Positions 1-9,809 of a stretch of DNA of 64,000 nucleotides are shown piece by piece. Numbering within the stretch: the stretch's first letter is position 1; every line of letters starts with the position of its first letter. Source of the stretch: Nemertoderma westbladi (Eukaryota > Xenacoelomorpha > Nemertodermatida > Nemertodermatidae); the NCBI GenBank assembly GCA_032718475.1, contig JAUCBJ010001692.1:1-64000 (forward strand), read 5' to 3'. Under the pieces are notes generated by a model. The model did not search any database. It was not told the origin of the DNA and saw nothing but the letters and a program-made list of their open reading frames with translations. The position numbers were made by a program, and so were the translations under genes.

Positions 1-292
1 CTTGTAATACGCGTCCCTATGGAAACAATCAATAACAATTAACGATCGATCTTATTAATACAGACAGCCGCGCTGAGTCGTTGTTGGGCCGAGTGCTTTA
101 TTACTCGCTCGGTGTTCATCATGACGCCATTGGCGGCGTCTCAACAACCACTAACACACCGTCGCAGAGACGAAACGCATCCGTTACTTCGTCGGAGAAG
201 TTCATGTGACCCGGGGTGTCAATCACGTTGAGGAGGTATGACTTGCATTTTGAGTCTTGGGGAAGGAGAGAGACCGGCGTGGATTTAATGCT
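1..292 (-). pseudogene. EFTUD2: EFTUD2 (U5 snRNP GTPase) fragment
   Basis: On the minus strand the frame from about 292 downward reads like the GTPase domain of EFTUD2/Snu114, the U5 snRNP GTPase that drives spliceosome remodelling in the nucleus. Visible pieces are [20 protein letters not shown], then the G3-type [19 protein letters not shown], then [16 protein letters not shown] and a G4-type INKIDR, in family order. The frame is broken: about two extra bases near 137-141 (minus-strand GAGA) shift it just before the GVMMNTER segment, a TAA follows NKIDR, and a further shift precedes DAYYK at the window edge. A splice-acceptor-like AG lies just upstream of the first matching codon (about 291). 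It is either a decayed exon or a truncated retropseudogene; the rest lies off the window. The family call is strong, the pseudogene call fairly strong. Confidence 0.8.
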
Positions 293-2159
293 GACCAAAG
301 TTCCTAAAGTTCTTATAAGTTAAGATAAACTAATAAGATGACGATCAATCGATCTATATTAGGGTGGCCCAAAAAAAATGTGGAAATTCCTATGGGTTAC
401 ACCACCCCCCCCCCAAAAAAAAAAAATGTGTCAAATTGTGAAAAAATAAGCTGTTAAATTTTTTATCAATTTGGTTGAAGTCTACTGCTATCATTGGTAA
501 TGTCGCGATATGGCATTTTGCCACTAGAAACACAATCATTTATTTAGTGGGGGTAGGTGAGACTAAAACTGTAAAATAGAATATTTCTGAGGTGTATGCC
601 ATTTTTTTCTCAAATTTTTACAGTATATCACCTTATTATTCAAATTACTTGTATTTTGGGTAATTCGTAGGACCCAAATCTCCAGTAAAAACGTAGCGTC
701 AGCCTTCTCATTAAAATTGTGGAGCACCTCCAGCCAGATCGTCAAGAAGAAGAATGTTACAATTATTGTATTAGGCCTGTGGCCTACAGTACCATATAGG
801 TGAGGTACTTCTCGCTGTCACTCTGCACTGGCTTAATTCAATTACCGGTATTATAATGTACAGTTATATGTACTCTAGGGTACTACTCTACTGTCTTACT
901 GTTTACAAACATAGTATTCATTCATTGTGTTTATAATCAAATTAAATTGATACACAGTATAATTAGGATCAGGTAAAAACTGCCCAGCACAAATATAAGC
1001 GTAAAATAGAGTAATTATGTAGTTGAAATTAGACAGTAAAAATAAATGGCGATGCACGATGATTGATAAATGTTGCATATACTAACTAATAAGAATTACC
1101 AAATAGGTCATCCGATATTATATTAACATAGTAGTAAAATGAACTGCGTAAGGCTAGGTCATTTGCATCCTTCCAATGATGAACCGGCTTTGTGTAAGCA
1201 GATGTATAGTCTAGTACAAAGATATCCGGTAGTAGTGATGGGTTCGGATTTGACAGTGTTCAATAGAGAATAATTAAGACGACTTTCATGCATTCTTAAT
1301 GGTGTCCGAACCTCTTTCGCACAAGCCCGAGCTTATTCTGGAAAGTCAGACCATTGATCCCATAACAATCCCTTATGATTTGACAGTCTACAGTAGTAAA
1401 TCATCGATTGAACATGAGTCCACTGAGATGCGGGATGCAAGCTCATATTTCGCATACTGATAATTCAGGAAGTTGAACATCATTGGGAGGGCTGCAACTT
1501 GCCTGGCATTCTCATATGCGCTACCAAGGCTAATCGGCATTCTATAGTACAAATTGTTTATTGACATACAGTACTAAAGTACTGGTAATTCTATTTTACA
1601 CATTGTAGTCTACAGCCTGTCTGTACCTGTCGATATCCGTACCGGTCCCGGTATAAACAATTTAGTTTCATTTTCTTAATGTGTAAGCTGTATGATGAAA
1701 AATTAGTTTAAAAAAATACTTTTTTTACTAAATTTCCACAAAATTAGTTAAAAAAATACTTTTTAAAACTAATTTTCCGGATAATTAATGAAAAAACGTT
1801 AAAAAGATTAATTAACCCAATTTTAAAAATAATAGAGAGAAAACGAGCTTTTTTCAAATAAAATGTTCTTTTTTTTCAAACTTGTCAACGAATTTTACAA
1901 AAAAGTGACTTACAAAAAAATAAATAAAGTCTTATTTTATGAACAATGACGTATATAGTTAATATGACAAATAAGATAACATTAAGTTGTCATGAAATTT
2001 GCCAAAGTTTTAAAAAACTTTCTAGAATAAAAAATATTTGTTCTACCAGTCCATTGAATAATTAAAAAGGCCTTCTTCAATAAATAATTATGCTTTACTG
2101 CAGTACTTAGGTATGTAGTCAGCTAACTAAAATAGCTGAAAGGATTAAAAGTGCACTGA
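293..2159. other. AT-rich interval with two small open frames
   Basis: No recognisable gene. There is an A/T-rich stretch with C and A runs near 400-430. Two adjacent small plus-strand frames have coding-like composition: 1139-1273 (ATG start, 44 codons, contains YPVVVMGSDLTVFNRE) and about 1297-1461 (start ATGGTGTCC, contains LILESQTIDPITIPYDLTVY). Both include a DLTV motif. They could be exon remnants of one protein; no family is recognised. From 1,640 to 2,110 the DNA is low-complexity A/T with repeated TTAAAAAAATACTTTTT blocks. Confidence 0.4.
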
Positions 2160-2198
2160 TAAGCATACAATGCACCAGAAGGCCGATGTCGTCACAGG

Positions 2199-4214
2199 AT
2201 GGAACGGGATAATTATGTGGCATGTATTCGTAGTCTATTTTCAATGCTAAAATTGACATGTGCCTACATAGATGACAATTGTACAGCAAAATTACAAGAA
2301 ATCCACAATAAATTAGAACAACACAACATAAAATATGGAAGGTTGGTAACATATGTAGTAATACAGTGTAATTTACAAGAGATATCAGATACTGCCAGGG
2401 ATTTAAATCTGGAAGAATTACTTAATAAATGGGAGATGCTTTTAAGGAAACAACTTGATATATTGAAGAATCATAGTCCCAGTCCGCAGATACACCACTT
2501 GGAAAGTTTACATAATCTTGACAGTGAACTCGATAAATTTGCTGAAACATGGACAAACGAACTTATAGAAATAACGGCGAGAATTCTAAAAACTAGTCCA
2601 GGTGAGCACCGCCGCTGGGTAAACAGTTCAGATGGGGCGTGGGTTCTTGCAACAGTACAAAGTCATCCGGCCTCCATACTTGAGCCATTCCCGAACAGTA
2701 TGCAAGCAGAAGTACCGCATGTCACCTTACCAATAATAAACACTCAGATTAGGCAACAGCAAATGGTTCAAACTCAACCTATGCAACAGGGAACACTTCA
2801 AACTCAACCTATGCAACAGGGAACACTTCAACCTAGGCAACAGGGAGCATTTCAAACTCAACCTATGCAACAGGGAACACTTCAAACTCAACCTATGCAA
2901 CAGGGAACACTTCAACCTAGGCAACAGGGAGCATTTCAAACTCAACCTATGCAACAGGGAACACTTCAACCTAGGCAACAGGGAGCATTTCAACCTATGC
3001 AACTGGGAGCACTTCAAACTATGCAACAGAGAGCATTTCAACCTATGCAACTGGGAGCACTTCAAACTATGCAACAGAGAGCAATTCAACCTATGCAACT
3101 GGTAGCACTTCAACCTAGGCAACAGGGAGCACTTCAACCTAGGCAACTGGTAGCATTTCAACCGAGGCAACTGGGTGCACCTCATACTCAGCAGTTACCC
3201 CCAATATGCACAAATACTGGTATGGTAGGATTGGATCATATTTCGTTAGGAACTTCTTGTGAAGAACAAGGGGCTAGGCCAAAGCATACACATGTGCCAA
3301 CACATTTACCAACTTATTCGGGAGAGAGAGACCTATTACAAGAAAACATAACATTTTTTGGTCGGTGTGTAAATAAGTTTAATGAACGATTTGCTTACAT
3401 TGAACCTAATGTCAAACACGCAGATTTAACACAACCTCTGTACTTCGCAAAAAACAGAGTACATATTGGTAATCATGGATTAATACCGGAAGCAAACACA
3501 CAGCTTTTATTCCAGTTTAAATATACTATTTCTGGAGCACGATGGGTCTCATGTGTTACATTAAAGGATGACTACACATGTAGTGCATCTCGAATGATTA
3601 ATATGAATAAAGAAGCTGTTGACATAAATGGAACGGTTCAAGGACCATTGGATGACGAGATTATAGCTGATAATACAACATATACCGGGCTAGTGCAGTT
3701 AATTAAGAAAGGTGATGTTGGTTTTTGGAATACTATTCCGGTAGTAGATGACATGGAACTCTGTGCCTGTTATCGTAAGAACACTTATTGCAGTAACGTC
3801 CATATTAATGGACATAAGGATGAGAGAGTGGTGGACCAACAACTTGTTAAATTTCAGATGAATTCTCAAAATGGATACGACAGAGTTACAGTGGCTACGG
3901 TTGCAGGTGACTTTAAATGCAGAGCAGCACGGAAGATAAACAGGAACCTAAATTATATTGAAGAAGTAAATCTAGGACACACAGAAGATGCCTATAAGTT
4001 GTTCGCTAATAAACTATATACTGGCAGATTCAATTACTCTTCATTCAATGGTAGACCAGATTATTTTGGATATATTTCTCCAATAATTGATGGGAAAGAA
4101 CTGTGTAGATGTTACGGAGTATGGGTTTGTCGTGGCAAGACAATTATTGACAATATGACATATATGGAAAATAAAACTGTTGAATTTTACTTCCAATATG
4201 ACCGAAATAAATAA
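2199..4214 (+). CDS. Protein with Met-Gln repeat and three cold-shock-like domains
   Basis: Uninterrupted 671-codon frame; ATG at 2199 follows an in-frame TAA at 2160-2162, and CACAG directly before the ATG could also be a splice acceptor. Residues 1-165 look helical and Cys-poor. Residues about 187-329 are a tandem repeat of QPMQQGTLQ-type units. The C-terminal part holds three units resembling the cold shock domain, a nucleic-acid-binding OB fold. Unit 1 (about 383-452) has GRCVNKFNERFAYIEP and LYFAKNRV in place of RNP1 and RNP2, then LLFQFKYTISGARWVSCVTL. Unit 2 (about 493-565) has GDVGFW and MELCACY. Unit 3 (about 604-671) has DYFGYISP and KELCRCY and stops at the fourth strand. Units 1 and 2 are each followed by a C-x-A-x-R-x-I-N-x-N motif. 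I infer a cytoplasmic or nuclear RNA- or ssDNA-binding protein. No signal peptide or membrane segment is seen. AATAAA overlaps the stop. A transposon-encoded origin cannot be excluded. Confidence 0.6.
   Translation: MERDNYVACIRSLFSMLKLTCAYIDDNCTAKLQEIHNKLEQHNIKYGRLVTYVVIQCNLQEISDTARDLNLEELLNKWEMLLRKQLDILKNHSPSPQIHHLESLHNLDSELDKFAETWTNELIEITARILKTSPGEHRRWVNSSDGAWVLATVQSHPASILEPFPNSMQAEVPHVTLPIINTQIRQQQMVQTQPMQQGTLQTQPMQQGTLQPRQQGAFQTQPMQQGTLQTQPMQQGTLQPRQQGAFQTQPMQQGTLQPRQQGAFQPMQLGALQTMQQRAFQPMQLGALQTMQQRAIQPMQLVALQPRQQGALQPRQLVAFQPRQLGAPHTQQLPPICTNTGMVGLDHISLGTSCEEQGARPKHTHVPTHLPTYSGERDLLQENITFFGRCVNKFNERFAYIEPNVKHADLTQPLYFAKNRVHIGNHGLIPEANTQLLFQFKYTISGARWVSCVTLKDDYTCSASRMINMNKEAVDINGTVQGPLDDEIIADNTTYTGLVQLIKKGDVGFWNTIPVVDDMELCACYRKNTYCSNVHINGHKDERVVDQQLVKFQMNSQNGYDRVTVATVAGDFKCRAARKINRNLNYIEEVNLGHTEDAYKLFANKLYTGRFNYSSFNGRPDYFGYISPIIDGKELCRCYGVWVCRGKTIIDNMTYMENKTVEFYFQYDRNK
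2757..3182 (+). repeat. In-frame tandem repeat coding QPMQQGxLQ
   Basis: About sixteen units of 24-30 bp inside the preceding gene. The core is CAACCTATGCAACAGGGA with variants AGGCAACAG and ATGCAACTG. All units keep the reading frame. The variants are arranged in higher-order blocks, as expected from unequal exchange. Confidence 0.95.
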
Positions 4215-4344
4215 ACTAAGGTTTGCACCACGGATGGAGGTCATTTAAATAGATTATGTTAAGAGATAAAAGCCTATGAGCACGAAATAGTGTAATCGTC
4301 GTTTTCTTAAGATATTTCAATTATAATAGGTCTGTTAACAACGG

Positions 4345-4412
4345 ACTCATGACCCGCCCTGGTACACTGATGAGGCCTGTTAGGCCTAAACGTGCGTATA
4401 GCGCTGGTTCAA
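4345..4412 (+). ncRNA. Possible degenerate hammerhead ribozyme
   Basis: CTGATGA at 4367-4373 is followed by a GGCC-TGTTA-GGCC hairpin (4374-4386), then TAAAC where the catalytic core needs GAAAC, then a small GTGC/GCGC hairpin (4392-4404). The order matches a hammerhead core. One core base differs and no convincing stem I or GUC-type cleavage site is present, so activity is unlikely. Confidence 0.2.
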
Positions 4413-5112
4413 CCCCCGGTGACGCGCTTTCTCATTTTTTCCTCTTCTGAACAAACCCATAATATTACAGCTTTAGTGAATTTCGAATTAATTGACTTAA
4501 ATTGAAAGAATTAATTGACATTCGTAGATTGATATTCGCTGATATGAGTTTGCAGAAATTTGATCTAAGTGAATTCAACTATGACACAAAAAATGGAATA
4601 ACTATTCCGTATTTACTCGAATAAGAGCCCCCCCCCCCCCCCCCCCCGCCCTCGAATAAACTCCCCCTCGAATTAACGCCCCCTTTACCATCCAATTATA
4701 CAGTAGCAACTTAAACGACTTCTCCGAATAAACGCCCTGCCGTTTAAAAATATTACAATGTGGGGCGTTAACATTGTTGAGAGTTTACTGATTGTTAAGA
4801 TTGAAGGTAAATGTAGTAGGGTGTTGGTACCGCAGTAATAGGCTGTGTGTAATAAAGATAATCCTGGTTTTATTTCAATTATTTCATTTGTTTAATGGTA
4901 ATAATAATAATAAAATTTTTATATAGCGCTAAATTTACGTCTATAGTACACTAAAGCGCCTAGGACTAAGTACAGAAAATGTAAGCTTTAAAAAAAGTGT
5001 TAATTAAAATGAGCTTAAAATGGTGAAAAGTGGCATATGAATCAGTCAGTTTAAAAATTACTTATTAAAGGCTTCCCTAAAAGGATGAGTCTTAATATCC
5101 GTTTTAAATTTC

Positions 5113-5277
5113 AATGTGTTCCCTTCTGGAAAGCGTAGTCGTGGACGACCGGCCATAACATATATAGATCAACTTGAAAGGGATACTGAACTTGGGAGAA
5201 ACGAAATTGCGACAACTATGGAGAATCGGGAAGCCTGGAAGGATCTCATTTCCACTGCCCGAGTTCGCTCGACCTAG
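5113..5277 (+). pseudogene. LINE ORF2 C-terminal fragment
   Basis: The plus frame reads FPSGKRSRGRPAITYIDQLE, then ERDTELGRNEIATTMENREA, then WKDLISTARV, ending in TAG TAG TAG TAG. Basic G-R-P followed by W/Y-I-D, D-R-E/N-R-E and W-K is the usual C-terminus of endonuclease-type LINE ORF2 proteins in invertebrates. Only the last ~52 codons remain, so this is a severe 5' truncation. It abuts a second LINE fragment of opposite strand. Confidence 0.75.
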
Positions 5278-5282
5278 TAGTA

Positions 5283-5925
5283 GTAGTCCCTTCTGATCGC
5301 AACTCGTGAAGGAGTTTATTCCATAGAGTTGGTGCGGCGACTCTGTAGGCCCGACGTCCGTATGATGCACACTTGTAATGGGGTGTAATGAGCTTTGGTG
5401 CTGTTTGGCTCTGTCTCCGTATGTTGTATCTATTATTTAGTGCAATGTGAAGCATTTTCTTTACATATTCAGGGCCATTACCAATGAGAATCTTGTGTGT
5501 TATCAGAAGAATTTTGTACTGCACTCTGTGTGTAACAGGAAACCAGTGTAATTCTTCTAGAACTGGAGTTATGTGGTCGTATTTGTGGATCGATCGTAGC
5601 AGAGTCGGGCAGCAGGGTTTTGGACTAACTGCAGCTTATTTAGGTGTTTTTTAGCGATTCCAAAGAGCAAGCTGTTGCAGTAATCAATTCTACTAGTTAC
5701 GAAGGAGTGAACTAGAGTCTTCATTGCGGTTTAAGAAAGAAATCTTCTGATCTGACTGATTATGGTTGTGGATGTGGTAGAAGGCCGTTTTGCAAGTTTT
5801 GGAAATAAAGTTTCCTATAGTCATGTTGTTGTCGAACCACACACCCAAATTCTTGACTGCCTTCGCAAGTTTGATCCTGAACTTCCCCCATTGATTAATT
5901 TCACTTTACTGAGTTGCTGTAACAA
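5283..5925 (-). pseudogene. CR1/L2-type LINE reverse transcriptase 3' fragment
   Basis: Read on the minus strand from about 5925 down, the frame gives VKNLGVWFDNNMTIGNFISK, then [40 protein letters not shown] and YGRRAYRVAAPTLWNKLL. This is the region after the RT palm of CR1/L2/Rex1-like non-LTR retrotransposons. There are frame changes near 5600 and 5720. The RT core and endonuclease are missing. It is a dead copy meeting a plus-strand LINE end at about 5280. Confidence 0.85.
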
Positions 5926-5929
5926 TAAT

Positions 5930-7330
5930 CTTGATAATCTTGGTGCGTATAAATATACAACATAATAATGTCCAATTAGTGCAATTAGTAACAAATATAC
6001 AGTATGTATAGTGTATACTGTATATAAGGTGCATTAATGTAGCTGCAGACTGCTACCGGTACCGGCAGCAGTAGTTACATAGGAACAACTCTCTGTGTGT
6101 GCTGTAACTTATGTTTTTTCTGTTGTAAACCATATACCGGACAGCTAGAAAAAGGCCTGTGGCCGAAATATTGCTGGAATACTCAACTTAATTATTCTCA
6201 GTGGGTCACTAGTAAAAAGATCTTCACACCCGTCTACTATATCAAATCTTGATTTTTGGTCGCTGAGCTTTCATTTAATCGGACATGTTGACATCTATTG
6301 GTGAGGAAGGATTTGAAACAATTAACTTGTTTTCTTGAATTTAACAACATTCTTTATTAGGGTATTTAAATTCAAAATGCTGAAAATCTAGAACATAAGC
6401 ATAAACCCCCCCACTCGAACTACACAATTTGGAACTTATACGCCTTTCCTGTATCAACGCCCCCCTCAAATAAATGCCTCCCCAATTTGCAATTTATAAA
6501 CTTAAACGTCCATCCTCTTATTCGAATAAATACGGTAATTAAGATATTTAATACTGTATGATGACTGAAGTGATTGTTTGAACAGACATTAATTTAATGC
6601 AATAATTTTTCTCATCCGTTTAAATCACCCATAATGTCCTTTTATTTTTACTTTTTATGTCCGCCGGTAATTTACGGTTAGGTTCCATGCTACTGGTTTC
6701 TCTACTGCTGTTCTCTTTAGGATCCATCAGTACTGGTATTAGTATATCTGTATTTTGCAGTATTGCTGTATTGTATGTAGGTATAAAGCCTATGCCTTAA
6801 AAATAAATATACTGTATACTACATTACAGCATTAGGTACTGACTCACTGATTCTGTGATATGTACTGTTGTAAATATGATAGGCCTAAATTGTGATAAAG
6901 GAATATGATAAAGGTAATATATTAACTACGGTAATTTCAGAATTTTACTACCGGCACCAGTACTGCTGTAGGCCTACTCGCCGGACTGGGTAAAAAACTT
7001 GCCTACTCACCAGTATGTAAGCCACGACTTCCGGATCTAATCCCGGCATTCGCGTTACCCTAGGGTATCACCTACGCTATCTCTCCCAGCATGGCCTATA
7101 GTATGTTCACTATGACCTAAAGTATGTGGTATGTCCTGCAGTCTGAATGTGGTCCTCTGTACCGAAGTTTAATCTTCTCGAATATTCTGAGAACTCCTCC
7201 CCGCGACTACCATATCGTCGTTCAGCAGTTACTGCATTAACCCCCTCAACCGGGTATACATATCATCCTGCATTCTTTTACCGACTCTCTCTCTCTCTCG
7301 GTCCTCTCTAATACTCCGATCAGCTAACTC
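5930..7330. other. Intergenic, no gene seen
   Basis: AT-rich DNA with short tandem tracts (CAGTACTG/GTATACTGTATA motifs) and scattered TACCGGTA and TAGGCCTA words that recur through the whole window. A CTCTCTCT run lies near 7285-7300. No coding signal is visible. Confidence 0.6.
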
Positions 7331-7446
7331 TGCTCTTTTCTTGCATCTTGTTCTTTACGCTCGTTCACTTATCTTGCCTCTCGTTCTTTATGCTCATTCA
7401 CTTCCCTCGCAACCCTTTCTCTATACTCGTCTGCTTCGGAAGCAGG

Positions 7447-7592
7447 ACAATTCGGTCCGGGCAATTCGGTCCGGACAATTCGGTCCCGGACAATTCGGTC
7501 CCGGACAATTCGGTCCCGAACAATTCGGTCCCGGACAATTCGGTCCCATTAATTTTGTGTTTTGGGACCGAATTGTCCGGGACCAAATTTAA
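7447..7592. repeat. GGACAATTCGGTCCC array, copy 1
   Basis: About seven direct units of GGACAATTCGGTCCC, followed after a ~16-bp AT spacer by units in inverted orientation (GGGACCGAATTGTCC). The locus can therefore fold back on itself. The same design occurs at 10,200-10,452. Confidence 0.9.
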
Positions 7593-7840
7593 TCGGTACT
7601 ATAAATGGTGAATGTTCTAGAACCTTAATATATATTATTATATGGTTGCTAGTGTTTTTTTTTACTAGCTAGTATTTTTTTGAAAATAAAAAAAATTTTA
7701 CTTTTTTTGTTAACATTATTAGTTATGGTAGCTATGGTGTTTTTATGGAGCTTGTGAATTATTTACTAGCTAGGAATAGTATGTATGTAAAATGTTTAAA
7801 ACTGATTTTTTTTATATATTGCGTATGTATACTGTATGTC

Positions 7841-7946
7841 GTGGGGCGGGTGGTAAAACGTCCTAACTTTTTACTTATGGTGGTAAGTTGTCCTAAGTCA
7901 AACAAAACTAATTACGTAAGTGAAACATAGGACGTTTTGTCAAGTT
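7841..7946. mobile_element. GGTAAAACGTCCTA foldback MITE, copy 1
   Basis: The left end GTGGGGCGGGTGGTAAAACG (7841-7860) runs into TCCTAA, and the opposite end CATAGGACGTTTTGTCAAG lies at 7927-7945. The interior is about 60 bp of unrelated AT-rich sequence. Confidence 0.5.
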
Positions 7947-8759
7947 TAATGTCCGCCCACCAGGAAGTATCCATTACTATTAATAGGTAGTATTTGTTGC
8001 TGAGAGGCATTAGTGATTCCGGAAAGACCAATGTCGCGTCACACTAATAATATTATGAGATTTTTAACCTAAAATATCCAATACAATAATTTAATTTTAC
8101 ATTCAGGAAAAGTCTGACGGTGGCAATTGTATAGTACTTACCGGTGTCCCAGTTGAAATTGCCCAAATGTAATATATGCATCAACCCCGGTCATAATCGC
8201 CTTGGGCATTATGCCCCCTCCACTGGGCATAATCGTCTCTAGTCCGTAGTGCCCCCTATGGGCAAAATCTTCTAAGGCGAATTTGCCACATAACTACTAC
8301 TATTAATCGGCCTACTGCATTGAATCTGCACATTTCGAAACATTTTGTCACCACCATGCAATTAACAATTGGCAAACCCAATGCAGAGTGCATTAAGAAT
8401 GCTACGCCGATTATTCGATATACGATGCGATGCGAGATTATCGGCATCCTCAAGGCCAGTGTGTTTCCTTTGAGATTCATCTCGCGAAAGCCATGGTCTG
8501 TCCACCATGCTTATTTTCTCCACGAGGCCACCAAAGCACAAGTTTGCGCACAGGATGTTCCTCACGCTGTAAGCAATGTCCTATAATGTGGAGGCGGCGC
8601 CGTTGAATTGTCAAGCTAGGGGAGAGTAATGAGACACCTCCAACGTTATATAAGTGTCTGATTGGATATCTGTGCATTGTATTTGATTCCGAATGTGATA
8701 TGGATACTATGTAGCTTTTAAATATTTTTATCTTTTAAATAGCCTACTTGGTAACCTGT

Positions 8760-9140
8760 TTCTTTCCTTCAATATAATTTGATCGTTTATTGTTTTGGTT
8801 AGAAAAGCGTGCCCCTGTAACCTGCTCATTTGCATGTATTGTTAATGAGATCTTATATAGTTTTGATTATAAAAGGCTGCCCCTGTAACCTGTCATTTCA
8901 TGTATTGTTAACGAGATTGTTTATTGTTTTGGTTAGAAAAGACAGTCCCTCTAACCTGCGCGTTCATTTCCTTGAATTGGTAAAAAGTTTTGGTTTGCAT
9001 TGGTTAGTTACTGAAAACTCCTGTATTGTATTGTTAACGAGATTGTTTATTGTTTTGGTTAGAAAAGACAGTCTCTCTAACCTGCGCGTTCATTTCCTTG
9101 AATTGGTAACAAGTTTTGGTTTGCATTGGTTAATAACTTA
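8760..9140 (+). repeat. TGTATTGTTAACGAGAT tandem repeat
   Basis: Units begin at 8835, 8901 and 9027, giving periods of 66 and 126 bp. Each contains TTATTGTTTTGGTTAGAAAA and CTAACCTG. The 126-bp unit includes an extra TTCATTTCCTTGAATTGGTA block. A diverged single copy lies near 12,098-12,160. A long G run (about 9151-9174) follows. Confidence 0.85.
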
Positions 9141-9320
9141 AAACTGTCAAATGGGGGTGGGGGGGGGGGGGGGGGATACTCGGGAAGGGGCACTAGGCGC
9201 TAGGCCAAAAGTATTTACTAAAGTGCACCAAAGCAAAATTGCCCCCACCACCACCCCCCCCCCCCCCCCCCCGGGCAATCTCGCCTGGGGGGCATTTTCG
9301 CCTAAGACACCAGTACATTA
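9141..9320. repeat. Facing poly-G and poly-C tracts
   Basis: A G run at about 9151-9174 and a C run at about 9254-9272 lie 80 bp apart and could pair as a hairpin or form G-quadruplex/i-motif structures. Flanking GCCCCC and CGCCTAAG words echo a GGGCAT-rich stretch at 8195-8290. Confidence 0.7.
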
Positions 9321-9589
9321 GAAAATTTAAATTGCTATTCATCCTACTAGCAGTAGATAGACCGGACTTAGACACGATTAGTACCGAACAATTATTTATA
9401 ACTTTTGATTAAATTTATTCTTGTATTTAAACAAGAACCGAAATTATAATGGGGGCGCATTCATATAGTATCGGATCATAGTTACTATCGGTACATAACC
9501 TGCACCGGTTAATAGAGAATAGAGTAATAAGTAAGCAATAATACGTAGTGATAAGTTTGTAAAATGTCCTATGTCACATTAAAATTGAA

Positions 9590-9809
9590 ATTGGTAAAAC
9601 GTCCTATGTTGCAAATTTGTCAAAAAACCCTACCAGAAGGCTATGTATCTATATTTCTGGTATCAGAAAACGATCTAACACCCTTTTTTATGTTAGAAAA
9701 TGAAATAAAACAGAATAAATTTGCAGTTTTGTTGAAATATTCAACAAAAATACGTGTTTTCTCCAAACTACATTTTTAGACTTAGGACGTTTTACCACCC
9801 GCCCCACGA
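9590..9809. mobile_element. GGTAAAACGTCCTA foldback MITE, copy 2
   Basis: TTGGTAAAACGTCCTATG at 9590-9607 and CTTAGGACGTTTTACCACCC at 9781-9800 are inverted repeats. The right end continues GCCCCACGA, so its outer 29 bp match the left end of copy 1 (7838-7866) in reverse orientation with one mismatch. Copies 1 and 2 therefore face each other. Confidence 0.55.

Larger units (their letters stand above)
4607..6535. mobile_element. Possible TIR element with CCGTATTTAYTCGAATAAGA ends
   Basis: A 21-bp inverted repeat occurs at 4607-4627 and 6515-6535 with one mismatch. Both ends are followed inward by C-rich subterminal DNA in which short CGAATAAACGCCCC-like motifs recur, including a C run at 4628-4647. 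No transposase is seen. The interior contains LINE fragments. No convincing target duplication was found, so this may be two copies of a short repeat rather than one element. Confidence 0.35.

Noticed and set aside
2727-3185. Long minus-strand frame (Cys/Leu/Arg-rich) opposite the Met-Gln repeat
   Set aside because: It is the antisense shadow of a tandem repeat whose unit lacks antisense stops; the plus frame is longer and has folded domains on either side.
4400-4430. tRNA-like B box (GGTTCAACCCCC)
   Set aside because: No A box at the right distance and no cloverleaf can be drawn with the upstream sequence.
7341-7611. Overlapping frames on both strands with FGPGQFGPGQ or NSVPDNSVPD peptides
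   Set aside because: All are translations of the 15-bp GGACAATTCGGTCCC array, whose length is a multiple of three and stop-free.
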